A DNA stretch of 64,000 nucleotides from positions 372,001 through 436,000 of the forward strand of contig NZ_JAPDRJ010000001.1 in the NCBI RefSeq assembly GCF_040706535.1. Direction: 5' to 3'. The DNA is from Lentisalinibacter orientalis. Lineage in GTDB: Bacteria; Pseudomonadota; Gammaproteobacteria; Steroidobacterales; Woeseiaceae. A program made the translations under genes and the position numbers. This document shows positions 53,308 through 62,257 of this stretch, piece after piece (the first letter of the stretch is position 1; every line of letters begins with the position of its first letter). The notes under the pieces were generated by a model. That model was not told where the DNA came from and did not search any database. It saw only the letters and a program-made list of their open reading frames with translations.

Positions 53308-55032
53308 GTGCCAGTGTACGAACTCATCCACCAGTCGCCGTTCACCGAAATCGCCGCGTTGCTGGTGCTCGCGGCGGGGGTCGGCTCGATCGGCCTGCTG
53401 TTGCGCCAGCCGCTCATCGTCAGCTTCATCGCCGTCGGACTGCTGGCGGGCCCATCCGTGCTGGACCTCGTCCGCTCGGAGCCCCAGATCACGCTGCTCT
53501 CGCAGCTCGGCATCGCCGTCCTGCTCTTCCTGGTCGGAATCAAGCTCGACATCAAACTGATCCGGACGCTCGGCACGGTCTCGCTGATGACCGGCCTCGG
53601 CCAGGTCCTGTTCACGTCTCTGTTCGGCTTTCTCATCGGGCTCGCGCTGGGCCTCGATGCGGTCACCAGCCTGTACGTCGCCGTCGCGCTCACGTTCTCG
53701 AGCACGATCATCATCGTCAAGCTCCTCTCGGACAAGCGCGAGATCGATTCGCTGCACGGCCAGATCGCCCTCGGCTTCCTGATTGTCCAGGATCTGGTGG
53801 TGGTATTCGCGATGATCGCGCTGTCGGCCATCGGGATGGGCGGCGGCGAACACGGCGGATCATCCGTGGTACGGGTGCTCGTCTCCAGCCTGGCACTCGT
53901 TGCGGTGGTCGTGATCTTCGTCCGCTACATCGCCGACCCGCTCATCGAGAAGCTGGCGCAGGCCCCGGAACTGCTCCTCGTATTCGCCATCGCGCAGGCG
54001 GCGCTTTTCGCCGCGGCGGGCGACCTCGCCGGGCTCGGCAAGGAGGTTGGCGGCCTGCTGGCGGGAATCTCCCTCGCCTCCACGCCCTACCGCGAGACCA
54101 TTGCGGCGCGGCTCGCGCCGCTGCGTGACTTCCTGTTGCTGTTCTTCTTCATCGCCCTCGGCTCTGCGCTCGACCTGTCGGTGCTGGGTTCGAATATCTT
54201 CGCGGCGGTCGTATTCTCGCTCTTCGTGCTGATCGGCAACCCACTGATCGTACTGGCCATCATGGGCGGAATGGGCTATCGCAAGCGCACCGGATTTCTC
54301 GCGGGTCTCACCGTGGCGCAGATCAGCGAGTTCTCGCTGATATTCATCGCCATGGGGGTCTCGCTCGGCCACGTGGCATCCGATGCACTCGGCCTGGTCA
54401 CCCTCGTGGGGCTGGTGACCATCGCCGTATCCACCTACATGATCACTTACTCGCACCATTTGTACGCCGTATTCGAGCCGGCGCTCGGCGTGTTCGAGCG
54501 CCGCAACACGCCCGCCGAGCCCGCGGAGGGCCAGGGACATGGCAAGGGCCGGTACGAGGTGATCATCTTCGGTCTCGGCCGTTTCGGCACGGCGATCGGC
54601 ATGCGTCTCGACAACATGGGCATCTCCGTGCTGGGGGTCGACTTCAACCCGGTAGCCGTGCGGCGCTGGCACGCCCTGGGCCTCGAGGCGGAATACGGCG
54701 ATGCGAGCGATCCGGAGTTTCTGGCCACGCTGCCTCTCGAGCGTTCCGGCTGGCTGGTCTCGACAATGCCCGTGCAACCCACGGGCCTCAGTTACGAAGA
54801 CGTCCAGGAGACACTGCTGCAGGTGAGCCGCAGTGCGGGCTTCAGGGGCCGGATCGCCGTTACGTCACACAAGCAGACGGACTCCGACGAACTCAGGAAG
54901 GCCGGCGCCGACCTGGTGCTGGAGCCCTTCCAGGATGCGGCCGACCGGGCCGTGGATCTGCTCACGGGGAGCGAGCAGAGAGAGCGCACCGCCATCCCGG
55001 AGGGCGAGCTCGGCGACAAGAACCTGCCCTGA
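53308..55032 (+). CDS. Kef-type K+/H+ antiporter (CPA2) with TrkA-N domain
   Basis: Inner-membrane cation/proton antiporter of 574 residues. About 12 hydrophobic helices fill residues 10-390 (LTFSSTIIIVKLLSDKREIDSLHGQ, split, and QISEFSLIFIAMG). A cytoplasmic NAD-binding TrkA-N domain follows (about 412-540; VIIFGLGRFGTAIGMRLDNMG). It fits KefB/KefC-like or YbaL-type systems that export K+ in response to stress. GTG starts at 53308 and 53314 are both possible. It converges on the universal stress protein gene, 15 bases between stops. Confidence 0.92.
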   Translation: MPVYELIHQSPFTEIAALLVLAAGVGSIGLLLRQPLIVSFIAVGLLAGPSVLDLVRSEPQITLLSQLGIAVLLFLVGIKLDIKLIRTLGTVSLMTGLGQVLFTSLFGFLIGLALGLDAVTSLYVAVALTFSSTIIIVKLLSDKREIDSLHGQIALGFLIVQDLVVVFAMIALSAIGMGGGEHGGSSVVRVLVSSLALVAVVVIFVRYIADPLIEKLAQAPELLLVFAIAQAALFAAAGDLAGLGKEVGGLLAGISLASTPYRETIAARLAPLRDFLLLFFFIALGSALDLSVLGSNIFAAVVFSLFVLIGNPLIVLAIMGGMGYRKRTGFLAGLTVAQISEFSLIFIAMGVSLGHVASDALGLVTLVGLVTIAVSTYMITYSHHLYAVFEPALGVFERRNTPAEPAEGQGHGKGRYEVIIFGLGRFGTAIGMRLDNMGISVLGVDFNPVAVRRWHALGLEAEYGDASDPEFLATLPLERSGWLVSTMPVQPTGLSYEDVQETLLQVSRSAGFRGRIAVTSHKQTDSDELRKAGADLVLEPFQDAADRAVDLLTGSEQRERTAIPEGELGDKNLP

Positions 55033-55047
55033 GGCCGCGGGCGGGGA

Positions 55048-56013
55048 TCAGCCGGGCAGGCGTACCGGCGAGACGAAGCCCGGCCCTTTCACGGCCAGTA
55101 CGGCGCAGGGCAATTGCTCCAGGATGGACTCGGCGGTATTGCCGATGATCAGCCCCGAGATTCCGGTACGCGCCACCGTCCCCATCACCACCAGATCGGC
55201 TTGCAGTTCCGTTGCGAGGTGTGGCACCACGGTCACCGCCGAGCCGCGGGCGAGGTGGTATCGAGGAGCGATGTAGTCATAGCTCTCGTCGCCGAGCCAT
55301 TCCTTCAATTGGGCTCCGAGCTGCTCCAGTCCCCTGGCGTGGGCCGACCTCTCGGCCTCCGCGTAGTTCGTAGCCGCGCTGTCAGGCACGGCCGCCCAGC
55401 GCCGGATCACATCCTCTGCCGGCGCGTCCCACGCATGGACCACATGTAGCTCGGCAAAATCCGAGACCGACAGCGCAGCGGCCAGTTCCAGTATCGTGCG
55501 GTTGAGCGCGGTCGCGGCTTCCCGCGGTTCCGCCGGGTCGAAATCCACCGCAGCGAGAATCCGGCCGTAGTTGGCCTTCTCCGCGGGCCGGGTCAGCCAC
55601 AGCGGGCACGGACACTTGCGCAGGAGGTGCATGTCGTCGGCGCCGAAGAGTCGCCGCAGATAGGGAGGATCCTCCGCCGCCTTGATGATCAGGTCGTAGC
55701 CGTCAGCGAGCACGGCGCGGATGATCTGCAGGAATTCGGTACCCTCCAGCAGCCGCAGGGCAAGATCGACCCTGTCAACGTAGGGACGAGCCATCGCCTC
55801 CAGCGACTCCAGATGCTCGGCTCTCGTCCACTCGCGCAGTGCCTCGGACGTGGGGCCGCCCTCCGGCAGGCGCATGTCCGTCGCGAGGCGGGGGATCACC
55901 CGGGCAATAGTCAGCGCGGACTGGTTGTTCTCGGCAAGGGATACGGCGCGTTCGAGTGCCGCGGCATCCGACGGCTCCTGCACCACACAGAGGATGTTCC
56001 GGAAGCGTTGCAT
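55048..56013 (-). CDS. Tandem universal stress protein (UspE-like)
   Basis: Cytoplasmic protein of 321 residues made of two UspA domains (about 1-145 and 155-315). Only the second shows the ATP-binding pattern G-x2-G-x9-G(S/T)-like, as GTVARTGISGLIIGNTAES. The first domain ends DLIIKAAED and LRKCPCPLWL, a normal Usp end without a clear nucleotide loop. It is the convergent neighbour of the antiporter; Usp proteins and cation transporters often share stress regulation, which is inference. Confidence 0.92.
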   Translation of the reverse strand: MQRFRNILCVVQEPSDAAALERAVSLAENNQSALTIARVIPRLATDMRLPEGGPTSEALREWTRAEHLESLEAMARPYVDRVDLALRLLEGTEFLQIIRAVLADGYDLIIKAAEDPPYLRRLFGADDMHLLRKCPCPLWLTRPAEKANYGRILAAVDFDPAEPREAATALNRTILELAAALSVSDFAELHVVHAWDAPAEDVIRRWAAVPDSAATNYAEAERSAHARGLEQLGAQLKEWLGDESYDYIAPRYHLARGSAVTVVPHLATELQADLVVMGTVARTGISGLIIGNTAESILEQLPCAVLAVKGPGFVSPVRLPG

Positions 56014-56099
56014 GAGAAGTTTCCCGCCCTGCGATTATGGCGCCGGAGGCGCACAACGGGATCATTATCGCGACAATGCAGGGCCGTCACCAGCCCCGG

Positions 56100-56531
56100 T
56101 CAGGGCGGAACCGCCGCCCCGGAACAGGGATCGGGTCCGCCCGTTTCGGACGATGGTAACGGCACGGAACCGTCCGGCACTGCCACCGGTAGCGGCAACG
56201 GCGGCGGCAACGGCGGTAGCCCGTGAACCGCACGGGCCCGGTCACAGCGCTCGTTTTGCTGTCCGTCGACCCATGACGCCTGGAACTCCCGGCAAGGCGA
56301 GGCGCGCTGCTCGTAGATGGTGCACCGGACGGATTCGCCGATGCGGCCGTCCAGCGCAATGCAGCGCGGCGGGTTGCGGTCGGTGCCGCGCATGGCCACC
56401 AGATGCCTCGACACCGGCACGGTCAGCTCGGCGGGCGTCAGGCCGCCCGGAGCCGAGTTTGTCTCCAGCCAGTGGAACGAGGCTCTAAAGTGGGCGCAGC
56501 AGGCGCCGCACGACAGACACGTGTTCGACAT
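56100..56531 (-). CDS. YkgJ-family cysteine-cluster protein
   Basis: Protein of 143 residues in the zinc- or iron-chelating cysteine-cluster family. It begins MSNTCLSCGACC, with further Cys in PPRCIAL, VRCTIYEQRASPCREF and NERCDRA, the usual YkgJ set. The C-terminus is a low-complexity Pro/Leu/Val tail (LPPLPPPLPLPVAVP) coded by a GGC/AAC-like repeat tract. The ATG at 56531 puts the Cys motif at the N-terminus as in relatives; a frame open to 56945 is rejected. No strong ribosome site is visible. Confidence 0.83.
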   Translation of the reverse strand: MSNTCLSCGACCAHFRASFHWLETNSAPGGLTPAELTVPVSRHLVAMRGTDRNPPRCIALDGRIGESVRCTIYEQRASPCREFQASWVDGQQNERCDRARAVHGLPPLPPPLPLPVAVPDGSVPLPSSETGGPDPCSGAAVPP

Positions 56532-56864
56532 ACACGCCGAAGCGGCACCTGTCCGAATGAAGAAGATGCGCGATATTGCGCCCGAACCCGGGATTGCGCA
56601 ACAGGAATCGGCTGCCGCGATCGTCGAATCAAAGGGTTGCCGGACGCTTCGGAAAACCCTTTTGACCCGGACGCATTTTCGGGTAACTTCGGATAGTCCC
56701 TGGACTGCCCCGAAGACGCCACCGCATGCACGCGTGGCGACAGCCTCCTTTTGTCCGCTGCACGCGCGGACGGGTGTGCCTGAGGGCGTCCGTTGTCGTA
56801 CCAGCGTCGTACCAGCGTCGAGCGAAAACCAGTGGAACAAGTCAGCAAACTCATTCAGACCTCC
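56532..56864. other. 333-bp divergent region between YkgJ-type and PcfJ-like genes
   Basis: No credible gene. The right side has an 11-bp tandem repeat, TCGTACCAGCG twice at 56796-56817, just before the PcfJ-like gene. Possible longer N-termini for either flanking gene extend into this space but lack support. Confidence 0.5.
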
Positions 56865-58604
56865 ATGGATGCGCAGTGTCCGATCACCGATCTCGTCGTC
56901 TTCCCGAGGGCGGAATTTCTCACCGGACCCCCGCCTCTCCGCCACATCAGGAGCGTGGCGCTCTTCAGACTGGAGGACGCGACCATCTGGATGCTGATTC
57001 TCCGGAATGCAGCCTGGACGAATGCACGGCTGAGGGCCGCCGCCGAGAGTCTGGCCCGTGTCTCGGAGCAGGCCTTCACGCGGAGCTCGGTCGAGTCACT
57101 GCTGCGTCAGGATCTCGGGATCCGATCGCTCGCCATGGCGACTCCATCGGTCCGTCGCATCGACGAGCGCCTGTGGGAGATCGAGAAAGTCGCATTCGCT
57201 TGCGTCAGGGGCCCCGCCGCGCGACACGCGGGTACGGGGATTCCTGAACCCGGGCTCGCAAGGCTCGAGTGGACCCTGCGGGCCGACCTGCGGCACGGTC
57301 TCGGCAAGGCCCTGCAGAGTTTCCGGCGATTGATGGACCCCGAGGCGCTACCCCTGACTACCACCGGCCGGCGCTTCGACCTGCGTGTCTACAACTACCT
57401 CGCACACCGGCGGTATCAGCGCTATCGCCTGCAGTTCGCCGAGACGTTTCCCAGCCTGCTTGTGACGGCCGTCGTCGCGGAACCCCGGAGCTTCGGTGAA
57501 GACCTGCGTTCGTTCGTCGATTCGGGTGCCCCGCTGATTAAGGGCCTGGCGGCGCGCTGGGATGTGCGGCCGGGGGTGGTCCGGCATCTCGTCGGTCGGG
57601 ACTGGAGCGACGTCGGCCTGCAATGGTCCAGAGATGCCAGGGGACTGGCCGTGGCGCTCAACGCCCTGCATCCCCAGGACCTCCCCGGCGATGACCCCGC
57701 AGAGTGGGAGGAATTCAACCGTATCGTCGTCACCGGCCAGCGGTTGTTTCTCCGGCCCATCTGGGAATCGGCCGCGGGGCTGAAGTGGTTGAGAGTCTGT
57801 GCTCGCCTGTCGAGGCGCGGAGACCGGCAGACTCTGGCCCGCTGGTTACCCGGGTGGAACGATATCGAACAGATAACCCGGTTCCGGGCCGCCCTCACCC
57901 GCAGCGTGCGACAGGAGACCGGCGATGCGCCGATGGTCTCCGGGAACGACGATGGCGAGGCCATCACCGAGGCGATAGACAGTGTGGTACTGCAGGTCGC
58001 GGATCAGGGGCTGGGCGAGGTCGCATCGCTGTTCGCAGAGGAGATGGCGCGGACGAGGAGATGCGACGCCGTCTGGCAGATTCACGCCCGCGAGACACTG
58101 ATGCCTCTCGTCCCGGACGATTTCGTTTCCGCGGACGGCAGCACGCGCGTGACGCCGCTATGTACCGATCGCGACCTGCGGGCGCACGGCTCCCGGATGC
58201 GGAACTGCCTGCGCTCCACTTCTGCATCGTCGGTGGCTCGCCAGGGCCGGGCCGGGTCCGTGTTCATCGTGGGCCTGTACGACGTCCAATCCGGCAAAGC
58301 ATTGTCGACAGCGGAGATCAGGGCAGTCCCTGCCCACCGGGGTGCCGCGTATCGCCTCGTCACCGAGCAGCACACGGCCAGTGCGAACCGGACGCCGTCC
58401 CGGCGATGCATCGATACCCTCCAGCAGTTCCTCTGCCATTGCCGAAGCGACGAGGTCAGGGCGCATCTGACGGAGCAGTGGCGAGCGCTGCAGCACCTCA
58501 GCGTGACCGATTACGCACCACCCGTGCCTTCGCCCCGCGCACTGCGCAATGCGCTGGGCGAGCAGGTCTACGAGAGTCTGCTCGACCGTGTACGCGCCGG
58601 TTGA
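56865..58604 (+). CDS. PcfJ-like domain protein, unknown function
   Basis: Protein of 579 residues from the ATG at 56865; GTG at 56832 or TTG at 56793 are possible earlier starts. The N-terminal 400 residues are helical and basic, rich in Arg and Trp, with no match I recognise. Residues about 430-500 resemble the PcfJ-like domain: LRAHGSRMRNCLRSTSAS (the H/M-x-N-C-L core), then a strand pair SVFIVGLYDVQSGKALSTAEIR. PcfJ was named from an enterococcal conjugative plasmid, but chromosomal homologues are unexplained. It stands alone before mrcB, 67 bases upstream. No transfer genes are nearby. Confidence 0.75.
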   Translation: MDAQCPITDLVVFPRAEFLTGPPPLRHIRSVALFRLEDATIWMLILRNAAWTNARLRAAAESLARVSEQAFTRSSVESLLRQDLGIRSLAMATPSVRRIDERLWEIEKVAFACVRGPAARHAGTGIPEPGLARLEWTLRADLRHGLGKALQSFRRLMDPEALPLTTTGRRFDLRVYNYLAHRRYQRYRLQFAETFPSLLVTAVVAEPRSFGEDLRSFVDSGAPLIKGLAARWDVRPGVVRHLVGRDWSDVGLQWSRDARGLAVALNALHPQDLPGDDPAEWEEFNRIVVTGQRLFLRPIWESAAGLKWLRVCARLSRRGDRQTLARWLPGWNDIEQITRFRAALTRSVRQETGDAPMVSGNDDGEAITEAIDSVVLQVADQGLGEVASLFAEEMARTRRCDAVWQIHARETLMPLVPDDFVSADGSTRVTPLCTDRDLRAHGSRMRNCLRSTSASSVARQGRAGSVFIVGLYDVQSGKALSTAEIRAVPAHRGAAYRLVTEQHTASANRTPSRRCIDTLQQFLCHCRSDEVRAHLTEQWRALQHLSVTDYAPPVPSPRALRNALGEQVYESLLDRVRAG

Positions 58605-58671
58605 GCAGGCGATGCTGCCCGATCAGTGGCATGCTGGGCGCCGTTCGTAATCAGGGCGACAGCCGTCGCGT

Positions 58672-60963
58672 ATGCAAGAGCTGAAGCAAATATTCCTGGG
58701 GGCGCCGTGGCGGTCGATCATCGCCGTCCTGCTGGGCGTGCTGTTGATCCACATGCTCGTGGTCGGCATCGGCGCTATCCGCCAGTTCGAGGATCGCCGC
58801 TGGGATATCCCCGCCGGCGTCTACGCGGCTCCGCTGGAGTTATACGCCGGCCTGCCCCTCGATGCGCCCGGTCTGTCCGCCGCGCTCGACCAGCTCGGCT
58901 TCCAGCAGGTCGACGTCGTCGCAAGACCAGGACAGTACGCGCTCGAGCCTGGCCGGGTCACGTTCTGGACGCGGTCCTTCCGGTTCTGGGACAGGGCCGA
59001 CCCGGCGGCACGGTGCACCGTCAACTTCGGCGGTGGGCGCATACGCTCGCTCGAGAATGCCGATGGCGAACGCACGGCGTTGCTGCGGCTCGAACCGATG
59101 CGCCTGGGCAGCATCTTCGCCACCCATCACGAGGATCGCCTTCTGGTGGAACCGGACGCGATCCCGCCCATCCTCGTGGATGCGCTCAAAGCCGTCGAGG
59201 ACCGCAAATTCGATCGGCACTTCGGCCTGGACCTGACTGCGATCCTGCGAGCCGCATGGGTGAACCTGCGCAGCGGTGAAATCCGGCAGGGCGGCAGTAC
59301 GTTGACCCAGCAACTCGTAAAGAGCTATTTCCTCGACGGCCGCAGGACCTTCCGCCGCAAGTACCGGGAAGCCATCATGGCGATGGCGCTGGAGCTGCGC
59401 TACGACAAGGAAGCGCTGCTGCACGCCTACGTCAACGAGATCTATCTCGGACAGCAGGGTGCGCGCGCCATCCATGGTTTCGGGCTCGCGAGCGAGTTCT
59501 ACTTCGGCAAATACCTGTCGCAACTCGAATTGCACGAAACTGCCCTGCTCGTTGCGCTGGTCAAGGGGCCGTCGTACTACGACCCCAGACGCCACCCCGA
59601 GCGCGCATTGCAGCGTCGCAACCTGGTATTGAAGACGCTCGCCGAGCTCGAGATCGTCGACAATCAGGCCGCCGCCGAGTCGATCGACCGGGAGCTGGGT
59701 GTTACCGCACGATCGCGCGTGGGCTCACGCTACCAGCCGGCATACATGGACCTGGTCCGCCGGCAGCTCGCCACCGAGTACTCGGAGGAGAGCATTGCGA
59801 GGAACGGCTTGCGGGTATTCACCAGCCTGGAGCCGGGCGTACAACGGCTTGCCGAGCGGGAACTGGTCGAGGGCCTCGAACGCCTGCAGTCGGAGGACGA
59901 AGAGACAGCCGCCCTGGAAGGTGCCATCATCGTCACGCAACCGGCAACAGGTGCGGTGATTGCGATGGTCGGTGGCCGCGAGATCGCCGCTGACGGCTTC
60001 AACCGCGCGCTCGACGCAAGACGGCCCGTGGGTTCGCTGATCAAACCGTTTGTGTACCTCGCGGCACTGCAGTCAGGCCGGTACACGCTCGCGAACACCA
60101 TCGAGGACGCGCCGATCGAGGTGGTGATGGAGAGCGGCCGGACGTGGTTGCCGCAGAATTTTTCTCGCGAATCGCATGGCGAAGTATCGCTGCTTCAGGC
60201 GCTCGCGGCGTCTTACAACCAGGCGACGGTGCGGCTCGGGCTCGCAACCGGTATCGAGGCGCTGCTGGAGATACTCGTGGAGTTCGGCCTCGAGGAACCG
60301 CCACCCGCTTATCCGTCATTGCTGCTGGGCGCCGTGGACCTGTCGCCGTTCGAAGTGGCCGGCCTCTACAGTACGCTGGCGAACGACGGCTTTCGCACAC
60401 CGCTGTCCGCGGTGCGCTCAGTGGTCGATACCACGGGCCAGCCATTGAGCCGGACCGCGCTCGAGGTCGAGCAGGTCGCGGACCCGAACGCGGTGCACCA
60501 GCTGAACCGGGGGCTGGTCGAGGTCATGCAGCGCGGTACCGGGCGTTCTTCCAGGACGTCTCTTCCCGAAGGCCTCGTGGTTGCGGGCAAGACCGGCACG
60601 TCAGACGACTTGCGCGACAGCTGGTTCGCGGGCTTCAGCGGGGACCACCTGGCCGTCGTCTGGATCGGTCGCGACGACAATCAACCGACGGGACTCACCG
60701 GCGCTGCCGGCGCACTGTCCGTCTGGGCACCGATGATCGCGGCGATGCCATCGACGACAAGCTACGACCCGGCGTATTCGGCGGAGCTGGAGCCCATGTG
60801 GATCGACTATGATACCGGTCTGAAATCCCGTCGCGGCTGCGGCAATGCCGTGCAGATCCTCGTGCCCGAGGGCACCCGGCTGGGACGGCAACCCGGCTGC
60901 AGCAACGTGCTCGGCGAGATCGGCGAGAGGGTACGCGACGTGTTCGAATCGCTAGGGAACTGA
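58672..60963 (+). CDS. mrcB: Penicillin-binding protein 1B (bifunctional class A PBP)
   Basis: Cell-wall synthase of 763 residues that polymerises lipid II and cross-links peptides. A membrane helix (about 15-35) is followed by a UB2H-like region (about 45-140), the glycosyltransferase family 51 domain (E176 in AVEDRKFDRHFG, then GGSTLTQQLVK) and the transpeptidase domain with SLIK (S455, K458), SYN (514-516) and KTGTS (640-644). The UB2H region points to PBP1B and regulation by an outer-membrane lipoprotein such as LpoB. The next gene, five bases downstream, is a small TPR lipoprotein. Confidence 0.95.
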   Translation: MQELKQIFLGAPWRSIIAVLLGVLLIHMLVVGIGAIRQFEDRRWDIPAGVYAAPLELYAGLPLDAPGLSAALDQLGFQQVDVVARPGQYALEPGRVTFWTRSFRFWDRADPAARCTVNFGGGRIRSLENADGERTALLRLEPMRLGSIFATHHEDRLLVEPDAIPPILVDALKAVEDRKFDRHFGLDLTAILRAAWVNLRSGEIRQGGSTLTQQLVKSYFLDGRRTFRRKYREAIMAMALELRYDKEALLHAYVNEIYLGQQGARAIHGFGLASEFYFGKYLSQLELHETALLVALVKGPSYYDPRRHPERALQRRNLVLKTLAELEIVDNQAAAESIDRELGVTARSRVGSRYQPAYMDLVRRQLATEYSEESIARNGLRVFTSLEPGVQRLAERELVEGLERLQSEDEETAALEGAIIVTQPATGAVIAMVGGREIAADGFNRALDARRPVGSLIKPFVYLAALQSGRYTLANTIEDAPIEVVMESGRTWLPQNFSRESHGEVSLLQALAASYNQATVRLGLATGIEALLEILVEFGLEEPPPAYPSLLLGAVDLSPFEVAGLYSTLANDGFRTPLSAVRSVVDTTGQPLSRTALEVEQVADPNAVHQLNRGLVEVMQRGTGRSSRTSLPEGLVVAGKTGTSDDLRDSWFAGFSGDHLAVVWIGRDDNQPTGLTGAAGALSVWAPMIAAMPSTTSYDPAYSAELEPMWIDYDTGLKSRRGCGNAVQILVPEGTRLGRQPGCSNVLGEIGERVRDVFESLGN

Positions 60964-60968
60964 CCGCC

Positions 60969-61376
60969 ATGCGCCTTCTGCTGTTCGTGCTGCTCTTCGG
61001 GCTGTCGGCCTGTGCCAATCTGCCGTTCGAGCCTTCGCCGAGCCCCACGGCCGGCGACCCTGCCAGCGTCCCCAGCGAGCAAGAAGAACCGGAAACCAGG
61101 AGCGGTTCAGCCGAGGCAGTACGGGAACTCGTTGCGAACAGCAGGGAGTACCGGGCAGACGGCGATTATTCGCGTGCGCTGGCAGACATCGAGCGTGCCA
61201 TTCGCATCGAACCGCGCAATCCCTACCTGTGGCTGGAGCTCGGTGAGACCCACCTGATCCGGGACGATCCTCGGCAAGCCGCCGCCACTGCGAGAAAGGC
61301 CATGAGTGTCGCCGGGTCGGATGGCGCCGCAAAGGCGGCGGCAGAAGAGCTGCTGGAGCGGGCGTCCCGGCGTTGA
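60969..61376 (+). CDS. Small TPR lipoprotein downstream of mrcB
   Basis: Lipoprotein of 135 residues with lipobox LSAC (Cys15), a Pro/Ser/Glu-rich linker (about 20-50) and two TPR-like helical pairs (about 50-130; SREYRADGDYSRALADIERAIRIEPRNPYLWLELGE, split). It starts five bases after the PBP1B stop, so it is co-transcribed. A TPR lipoprotein tied to PBP1B could activate or scaffold the synthase at the outer membrane, as LpoA/LpoB do, but it is not an LpoB homologue that I can recognise. Confidence 0.87.
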   Translation: MRLLLFVLLFGLSACANLPFEPSPSPTAGDPASVPSEQEEPETRSGSAEAVRELVANSREYRADGDYSRALADIERAIRIEPRNPYLWLELGETHLIRDDPRQAAATARKAMSVAGSDGAAKAAAEELLERASRR

Positions 61377-61579
61377 TCCGTCGGCTCCGGACCCGGCTTC
61401 AGGCACGTGTGCGGAACACACCTTCGTATCCCACCCCAAGCAGATGCGATTTCAGGGAACCAGCGAGCGTTGGCACTCCTACTTGCGCGCGTCCGCTAGC
61501 TCCTCAATAGCGGACCGGGTGACCAGGCCAGCCTTTCTGATTGGAACCGCCGGATTCGCCCAAAAGCAGGCGTACACAA

Positions 61580-61912
61580 TTAGCGCTTCTTCTTTTTTTT
61601 CCTGGGCCTGGGGGCTGGTAGCTCCGCCGCGGTCACCGTCAGCAACTTCGTCAACCAAGCGCGATTCTCGATTTGATCTTCAATCAGAAATGAGTTCTTC
61701 GCACCTGGGTAGGCTGGTGCTTCAACGACATCACCAATGAACTCTCGGCCCGCCCTGGTGGGTTTGACGAATAACCGGTCGTCGCAGATAAGCGCTACCA
61801 CTTTGCCGTCCAGGTAGAGTGTGCAACCACCAAACATCATCCTGTGCGTCAGGTTGCAGCTGTCGTCGACCTGCTCAGTGACGTACTCAACAAACTCCAG
61901 TCTTTGCGCCAC
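61580..61912 (-). CDS. TfoX N-terminal domain protein
   Basis: Protein of 110 residues matching the TfoX/Sxy N-terminal domain alone (QRLEFVEYVTEQV, RMMFGGCTLYLDGKVVALICDDRLFVKPT, GAKNSFLIED). The C-terminal helix-hairpin domain of full TfoX is missing. It ends in a basic tail, RPRKKKKKR, coded by a T-rich tract on the plus strand. Single-domain TfoX proteins are common and mostly uncharacterised. The flanks are less GC-rich than the rest of the window. Confidence 0.87.
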   Translation of the reverse strand: MAQRLEFVEYVTEQVDDSCNLTHRMMFGGCTLYLDGKVVALICDDRLFVKPTRAGREFIGDVVEAPAYPGAKNSFLIEDQIENRAWLTKLLTVTAAELPAPRPRKKKKKR

Positions 61913-62257
61913 TCTCGGTCTCCCGTCGTAAAACGCTCTACAACAATTGCGCGATAGCCGCTTCGGGTCAACTTCGGAATTCTTGCGTCAGAGGTGAGCA
62001 ACGGCCCCTTTGCGACCAGAAGCGGAAGCGATACGACAGCCAGTGTCGCCTTGGGGTCGACTCCGGAAACCATACCTCAGACGAACGGACCGGTCACTTT
62101 GCGCGCAAGACGAGCCGCTGAAACGATACCTGTGCCCGGCGCATCGTCGATCAACATTGCACCTGAGGGTACGTTTGAAGCAATCGTGTCCGTGGCGGAA
62201 ACTCTTGCGGCGTCGAACGATCGAATTATCATCAGACACCTCCAGCCGGTGAGCGCG
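61913..62257. other. 345-bp region between TfoX-N and AraC-type genes
   Basis: No intact gene. On the minus strand the frame from 62301 to 61849 is open except for one TGA at 62077-62079. Composition is lower in GC than the neighbours. It may be a decayed gene, or leader sequence for both flanking genes. Confidence 0.45.

Noticed and set aside
56100..56945. 281-residue version of the cysteine-cluster protein
   Set aside because: The extra N-terminus has no homology feature, and relatives begin at the CxxCGxCC motif.
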